64,000 nt of DNA from assembly GCA_049999725.1 (NCBI GenBank), contig JBNGIS010004247.1, positions 180,829 to 244,828 of the forward strand, given 5' to 3'. Numbering within the stretch: the stretch's first letter is position 1; each line of letters begins with the position of its first letter. The position numbers and the translations under genes were made by a program. The DNA is from Haplomitrium mnioides. Its lineage: Eukaryota > Marchantiophyta > Haplomitriopsida > Calobryales. This document shows, one piece after another, positions 58,735 to 64,000 of the stretch. The notes under the pieces were generated by a model. It worked only from the letters and a program-made list of their open reading frames with translations, had not been told where the DNA came from and made no database searches.

Positions 58735-61700
58735 GTCTCCAAGATATGGTTTTTATGATCCTAAAGTTTGTTCATGTTCCTTTCGTAACATGTTCTTGGT
58801 TGGGTCCAAATATCTCATTTCCATGAGAGTGCTCGTCGAATGAGCATTATCCATATTTAATTATTTGAGGATCTTGGCCATATATGTGGGCTTGTTGATC
58901 ATAATCCCATCAAGCAGATGCTCAAACTGGATGCCAAGATAGAAATTTTGTTCTCCGATGTCTTGCATTTCAAATATATCTTTCAATTTGGCAATTGTGC
59001 TAGCTGCTAGATTTTTTGTGCCAAAAATATTTATGTCGTGTACATAAAGTGCAACTACAAAATATTCAGAGTCTTGGTGTTTCATGAACAGACATGGAGC
59101 AATGTTACCATTTGTAAAATTCAGTACCATCATCTTTGATTTGAATCTCTGATACCAATTTTTGCCACTTTGTTTGAGCCCATATATCAATCTCAGGGCT
59201 TCAACTACCGTTTGTGTGCTTGAGTGGTCGATTGGTGATCGCGATGCATTAATAGAATGCTTTGCCAACTTCATATTTTCATTTGGTATACTTTGATGAT
59301 AGGGGACAAAAGGTCCACTCTAGTGTTACTCATCGAGCTTGTATTTATACGGGACTAAAGGTCCTCTGAAATGCTCCGTGCTAAGCGAGTCTGCTGGCTG
59401 GACTAAAGGTCCTTTGAAATGTTGCGTGCTCAATGAATGTGTTGGCTGGACTAAAGGTCCTTGAATAGCATTGTGCAACTTGCTTCCCATCATTTGGCAT
59501 TGTCTTTTCAACATGAGAACTAAAGGTCCTTTCATTTGTTAGCCATTAAGGACAAAAGATCCTTTTCTTAGATTGAGGTCTTTGTGGACAAAAGGTCCAT
59601 TTTTAATCATTGAGCCTCTCTCAACAAAAGGTCCAATCTCATTATTCGGACCGCTTTGGACTAAAGGTCCATTTTTATAATGCATATCATGAGGGACAAA
59701 AGGTCTAACCTCAAAGTTTAGACCATCAGAGACAAAAGGTCTAATCTCATTATTTGAGCTGCTTTGGACTAAAGGTTCATTTGAACTGTGGCTGTTCTCC
59801 CCCTGAATATGAAATCCCATTCTTGATATGAGTTGAGGGGGGTGTCTTCATAAAAATCTGGGTGTCCAGAATACCATATAAGTATGCAGTAGTGAGATGT
59901 CCATGATGTGCATAGTGAGATTGTGTTGGATAGCAAATGCTATCATATATCTATATGTTATAGTGTCCATGACAGGTGAGGTTATGATCACGTCCAAGAA
60001 TCTGAGTGTATCCTTTGGCTACTAATGTTGCCTTATATCGTGTGACATCACCTTTTGCATTGTGTTTGCAGACAAAAATAAAACTGTAATATGTCAAGTG
60101 TATGTTAGGAAGAGTTGGCATAACAGATCCAAATACTTGTCGTTGTATGAGAGAGTCAAGTTTCGAATTTATTGCTTTCTCCCATTGGGGCTAATCGGTT
60201 CTTAACAAAAGGGTCAGGTATATCATTGTCTATTGACTGTGATACAGAGAATGCAAATAGATCATCTATAGGGTTCTAGGTTCTATCCCATATTTGACAG
60301 GTATGGGAATAGTCAATTGCTATTTCATCGTTGTCGGTCGCAACGTGTAATGATGTCAATGACTTTGGTTGATTCTTTGAGCCTTTTGGTCTGCCATGTT
60401 TTGCTTTAGGCTGTATTTCAGTGGCGGGTGCATCAAATTTTTGAAGTCGTGCGGGTGTGTAGGTAGTTGCAATGTGTGATTTGGTGATGCTAACTGCATT
60501 GTTAATTGCGTCAGGCATTTTGATTAATGTTTGCTGTAAATGGAGGAGTCTTTTGACTTCGGCATCGGATTTTCTGCTTTGTTGGTCAAAGTCTTATGGC
60601 AAGTGCTAGTGCCATATTAACTTGTCCTTAAGTTTGGGTTGTACAACTTTGTCCTCTTGTAACAGATGTGGAAAAGATTCTTCAAAGAATTGACAGTATG
60701 CAAATCAAGACTTAAGCACATGAGATGTTGAGGGTTCAAGGCATCACATGATAGAAGGATTCAAAACTGATGTATATGCCTTTTGGGCATTGGGGTCTCA
60801 TCTTTGTTTGATGTGGTCCTAAGATTGGGATAAGGACGAGGCATCCAAATGTGCGAAGATGCGAGATATTTGTAGGAATTCTGGCTGTAAGTTGGTGTGG
60901 GGAATTGTGGTTGAATGCAGATGGTCTGTAACGTAGTAAAGACGCTGCATGTATGACTGTGTGTCCTCAACTGTGGTGGGAAGGTTTGAATTCAGAAGTA
61001 ATGGTCTTGCTATTAGTTGTATTCTCTTGATAGCAAACTCTGCAATGCTATTTTGAAAGTGTATATGTGGAACTGAATATTGTAAATTTATGGCATCATA
61101 TGTGTAAAAAATTGTCAAAAGTTTGTGAAGAGAATTCTCTGGCATTGCCCACTCTCAAATTTGTGATTAGATAGTCAGGAAACAGTGCTGAGAGTTTCAA
61201 GAATTGTGATAGCAATTTCGAGAAGACCATGTTTTTGGTCATAAGAAGGGATACTTTTGACCATTTGGATGATGCATCAATGGTGACTAGGAAGTATTGG
61301 AATGGTCCCGAAGGTGGATGGATAGGTCCACAGACATTAGTGTGGATTCTCTCAAGGAATTGGGGAATTGTGTTCATTGTTTTGTCGTGAGAAGGTGCAA
61401 TTCTCAATTTGCCTTGTGCGCATGCTAAGCATGGGGTATTCAATAGTAGTGGATGCACGTTCTATGGTATGCTTTTGCTATTGTTTTTGATGCGGTAGAA
61501 CATGTCTTGGTCGGGATGCCCCAAGCGGTTGTGCCATGTGAGAACTGTGGAGATCGATTTTGTGGAGACATGATATGAACATATTTTGGTAGTGTACAAT
61601 CCATGTGGTGATAGTCAAAATGATTCTTGTATGTCGAAACCTGTTGTTGTTGGACTCAAGATATGGAGGACTTCAGTGTCCTAAAAAGATCCGATTTGAA

Positions 61701-63040
61701 TGTGAAAACCATTTTGTTGTATATCTTGGAAACTGATGAGGTTTGTGGTTGCTGCCGATGCATAAATTGCATATTTGATATCGAGTTTAGTACTCTTCGG
61801 AAATAGTATGGTTGTTGGATCATGTCCTTTTTCAATTTGATTATGGCCGGTGGTTGTGGTTATAGGTATGGAAGAAGGTTTAATCCATGAGAAGTATTTT
61901 TGGTCTTGCAATATAATGTGCGAAGAAACGTTGTCTACTATGCACGTTTTCTTGGATTTGTTTTTTTGGTTTGACAAAGATGAATAATTCATGTGGCTTT
62001 CAAGATGTAGATTGTACAATGGATATTCATCGATATCTATCAAATCCAATAAGTTGTCGTGTACCTCATTATTGCGAGGTTTAATGCTCTGTTGGTATAA
62101 ACACGCTAGGCGTGTGGGTACTTTGCAAGTAGGTTGGATGTGGCCACGTGTGCCATATCAATTGTAGGTTGTTTGCAGTTGGTATGAATGAGAACAAGTG
62201 TGGCGACCTCGATGGGATTGTCTGCCTTCTTTATTGGTCCATGTGCATTGTGGAGTGCTTTCTGGTGTTGTCGATGTGGGACGTTCAATATGTCAATCCC
62301 TATTGTTGAGAGTCGGAGGTCGACAAGTGTTCGGGCGGCTAGTGCTCCCCCTAGATCTGGAGTGTCCCCTTCCTCAGCCTTTGGAAAGGTTTCTATTTTT
62401 TAGAGCGGGGATGTTGTCCAATTTGTGTAAAATGTGAGTCAGGGTTTTGTGGAAGTGCGGCAGACCCCATGGGTCGTTTCTGAACATTTTCCATGAGGTG
62501 GAGTTGATGCTTTTCAGCTAGTAGCATGTATGCTTTGAGTTCTGAGTATCGAGTGAATTGCATATTGCGATATTGTGATGCTAAAATGAGATTGCTCACA
62601 CGAAAAGTCGATAGAGTTTTCTCTATTTGTTCTTCATCGGTCATGGGGTGAACACAGATTGCCAATTGTGAGACAATAAGAAATAATTTGTTGTTGTAAT
62701 TTACTATGGACGTATGGTCCTGAACTCAAAGATTAATACAATCGTTTCTCGTTGCAGGGAGCGATATGCTTGTCATATGGTCAAATTTGAGTTTTAGTTC
62801 TTCCTATAGTAGGTGAGAACTGTTATAGTTCAGGTATTGGAGTCTCAGAGGTTTCACCAGATGGTGTTGAATCAGGATGAGGGCTCTGGCTACATCACAG
62901 AGGTTGATATCATCATCCATGTTGAGTATTTCAAGGATACCCTTGGATGTCATATATGTTGTGACGTCTAGTGACCATGATGAGTTGTTGGAGCTATCCA
63001 ATCTCAGTGCCTGAAATTTTAGAGATGCTACAGATGCCAT
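58735..63040 (-). pseudogene. copia-D gag-pol polyprotein remains
   Basis: Gag starts MASVASLKFQ at 63040, and the capsid-like segment continues at 62665-62393. Protease near 61940 reads VDNVSSH, so the DSG motif is lost. Integrase (61458-60819) has Asn in place of the first catalytic Asp (TNVCGP) and Gly in place of the second (RVGNAREF); the Glu survives (NSIAEF). An AT-hook-like KHGRPKGSK lies near 60385-60410. RT remains continue to 58735, with active site YVHD (near 59035) instead of YVDD. An insertion of about 200 residues of GPLV/GPFV repeats (59300-59800) precedes IYGLKQSGK. Many stops and frameshifts. Every enzyme is catalytically dead. Confidence 0.87.
59304..59778 (-). repeat. Stem-loop array inside copia-D RT (about 12 hairpins)
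   Basis: On the plus strand the unit is GGAC-TAAAG-GTCC or GGAC-AAAAG-GTCC; the coding-strand loop is CTTTA or CTTTT. Members start at 59304, 59352, 59400, 59448, 59517, 59548, 59585, 59657, 59694, 59730 and 59766, with a weak one near 59622. The first four are exactly 48 bp apart. One member has both arms changed together: AGAC/GTCT (59730-59742). Others have a single wobble or mismatch. Confidence 0.87.
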
Positions 63041-64000
63041 TTGCAGATCTGTACTATGTTTTGCTTAGAATACCTGTGAAAAAGTAAGAAGAACCAGAAT
63101 GTCTAGCAAATGCAGTGGCTGGGTCAAGGCTGCAATTGTTCTATACACTGTACAGATTGGTGATTGATTCGAGTTTTGGTTGATCACAAACCCATGTACC
63201 TGTTTATCTTTTTTACTTTAAGCAAAAAAATGAGGAACTGAAATGAAAAACAAGAAAGAATCGAGTGAATGTGAGTCAATCGGTATGTATTATTGAGAAA
63301 TGAAATAGGAAATTGATGTTGCAAATGAATAAAGAAACTGCTCTGTATAAATATGTCTCCACTTTTGCTGGTGTGCCTCTGGCATGTCCACCAAGAGTTG
63401 TCCTTGTGTGAGCCTAGTTTTTGATCGTTGTTGTGTCGCTCTGCAATGCTGATTCTGTAAAGAAGTAAGAAATAAAAGTTGCAGGTCTGGCCAAATAGGA
63501 GTTTAGCTTGTGGAGGTGATAGAGGTCAGCGTTTTTTCTTAGTACGAGTCCCTATATGTTTATCAGAAATATTTCAGAATCAAGGAGTATGTCCCTTGTG
63601 AGAATAGATTCGTTCAGAGAAGGAGATAAAAAAAAAGAGATAAGAGTAATCAATCAAAGACAATCAAGAGATGGGTTTAGAAAGTTGAAACGCAAAGTTT
63701 TGGAGAATAAAGTGAGACATCCTTAAGTGGCAAGATGTAGTGTTGCCCTTTCGTTGAATGTCGATATAGCTCTCTGTAGTTGCTTGTGTGAAGGCATCTC
63801 TCACCAAAAGTATGTTTGACTGAGTCTTCATTGCTGCATAGACAGGTGAGTTGAACTTGTGTACATGTAGGTGTCTGATGTTGAAGTCACACATAGAGGT
63901 AAGATAGTGTTAGAAGATGATGCCAGGTAGGTGTAGAACATGCCTTGTCTCCCTCTGGCCTGGATGGTGTTTTTGCCCTGAAAAATATGTAAGTTGTCGC
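63041..64000 (-). other. copia-D leader region, nothing recognisable
   Basis: Upstream (minus-strand sense) of the copia-D gag start. No coding frame of note and no TTATCAGC primer core found, so the LTR border cannot be placed. Confidence 0.4.

Larger units (their letters stand above)
58735..64000 (-). mobile_element. Ty1/copia element copia-D, truncated in RT and by window end
   Basis: On the minus strand: leader (63041-64000), gag, protease, integrase, AT-hook-like linker, RT. Protein similarity stops at about 58735 within the RT/RNase H junction, where AT- and AC-rich DNA takes over. RNase H, 3' tail and 3' LTR are absent. The 5' LTR and primer site are not seen in 63041-64000, so they probably lie beyond the window. 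It is the most decayed copia here. Confidence 0.85.

Noticed and set aside
59304-59778. CRISPR-like array of repeats and spacers
   Set aside because: The repeats are only 13 bp, lie in frame within a copia RT, vary in arms and occur in eukaryotic transposons. There are no cas genes or leader.

Overview
This window looks like nuclear DNA of a land plant with a repeat-rich genome. It is made almost entirely of dead LTR retrotransposons. I see no host protein gene, no rRNA or tRNA gene and no prokaryotic signal. The plant assignment rests on Ty1/copia polyproteins with plant-type motifs (KRGRPxGSK linker, SGRxWY in the reverse transcriptase), Ty3/gypsy polyproteins without a chromodomain that resemble the Athila/Tat side, and TTTAGGG-type telomere-like sequence inside one LTR. 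The species cannot be told from this sequence. Six runs of N (four of 100 or 400, two of 10) mark a draft scaffold.

Layout, using working names. 1-456: 3' end of copia-E (+). 457-3667: decayed, unrecognised DNA. 3668-10767: complete copia-A (-), flanked by AAAAG/AAAAG. 10768-13459: decayed DNA with a gypsy-like gag fossil. 13460-38563: copia-C (+), flanked by AAAAC/AAAAC. Copia-C is inflated to 25.1 kb by two insertions: copia-B (+, 15653-22799) in its leader and gypsy-1 (+, about 24331-35045) between its protease and integrase. 38564-40007: unrecognised AT-rich DNA. 40008-56749: gypsy-2 (+), whose 5' LTR is split by the non-autonomous gypsy-3 (+, 41186-46405, flanked by AGGTC). 56750-58735: 3' tail and LTR start of another gypsy, then AT-rich low-complexity DNA. 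58735-64000: copia-D (-), truncated at its RT.

Every coding region is broken by stops, frameshifts or lost catalytic residues, so all are listed as pseudogenes. Relative order of events: copia-C landed before copia-B and gypsy-1, and gypsy-2 before gypsy-3. Gypsy-3 has near-identical LTRs and is probably among the youngest.

The most unusual signal is shared by copia-A, -B, -C and -D. All four carry a 60-200 residue insertion at the same point of the reverse transcriptase, just before the SIYGLKQSGR block. The DNA of this insertion is an array of short stem-loops: variable 4-8 bp arms around a nearly constant 5-nt loop (CTACA or CTTTA on the coding strand). The array starts directly after an internal copy of the polypurine tract. 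The arms change in step with each other and the loop is read in two codon phases, which suggests selection on the nucleic acid rather than only on the peptide.
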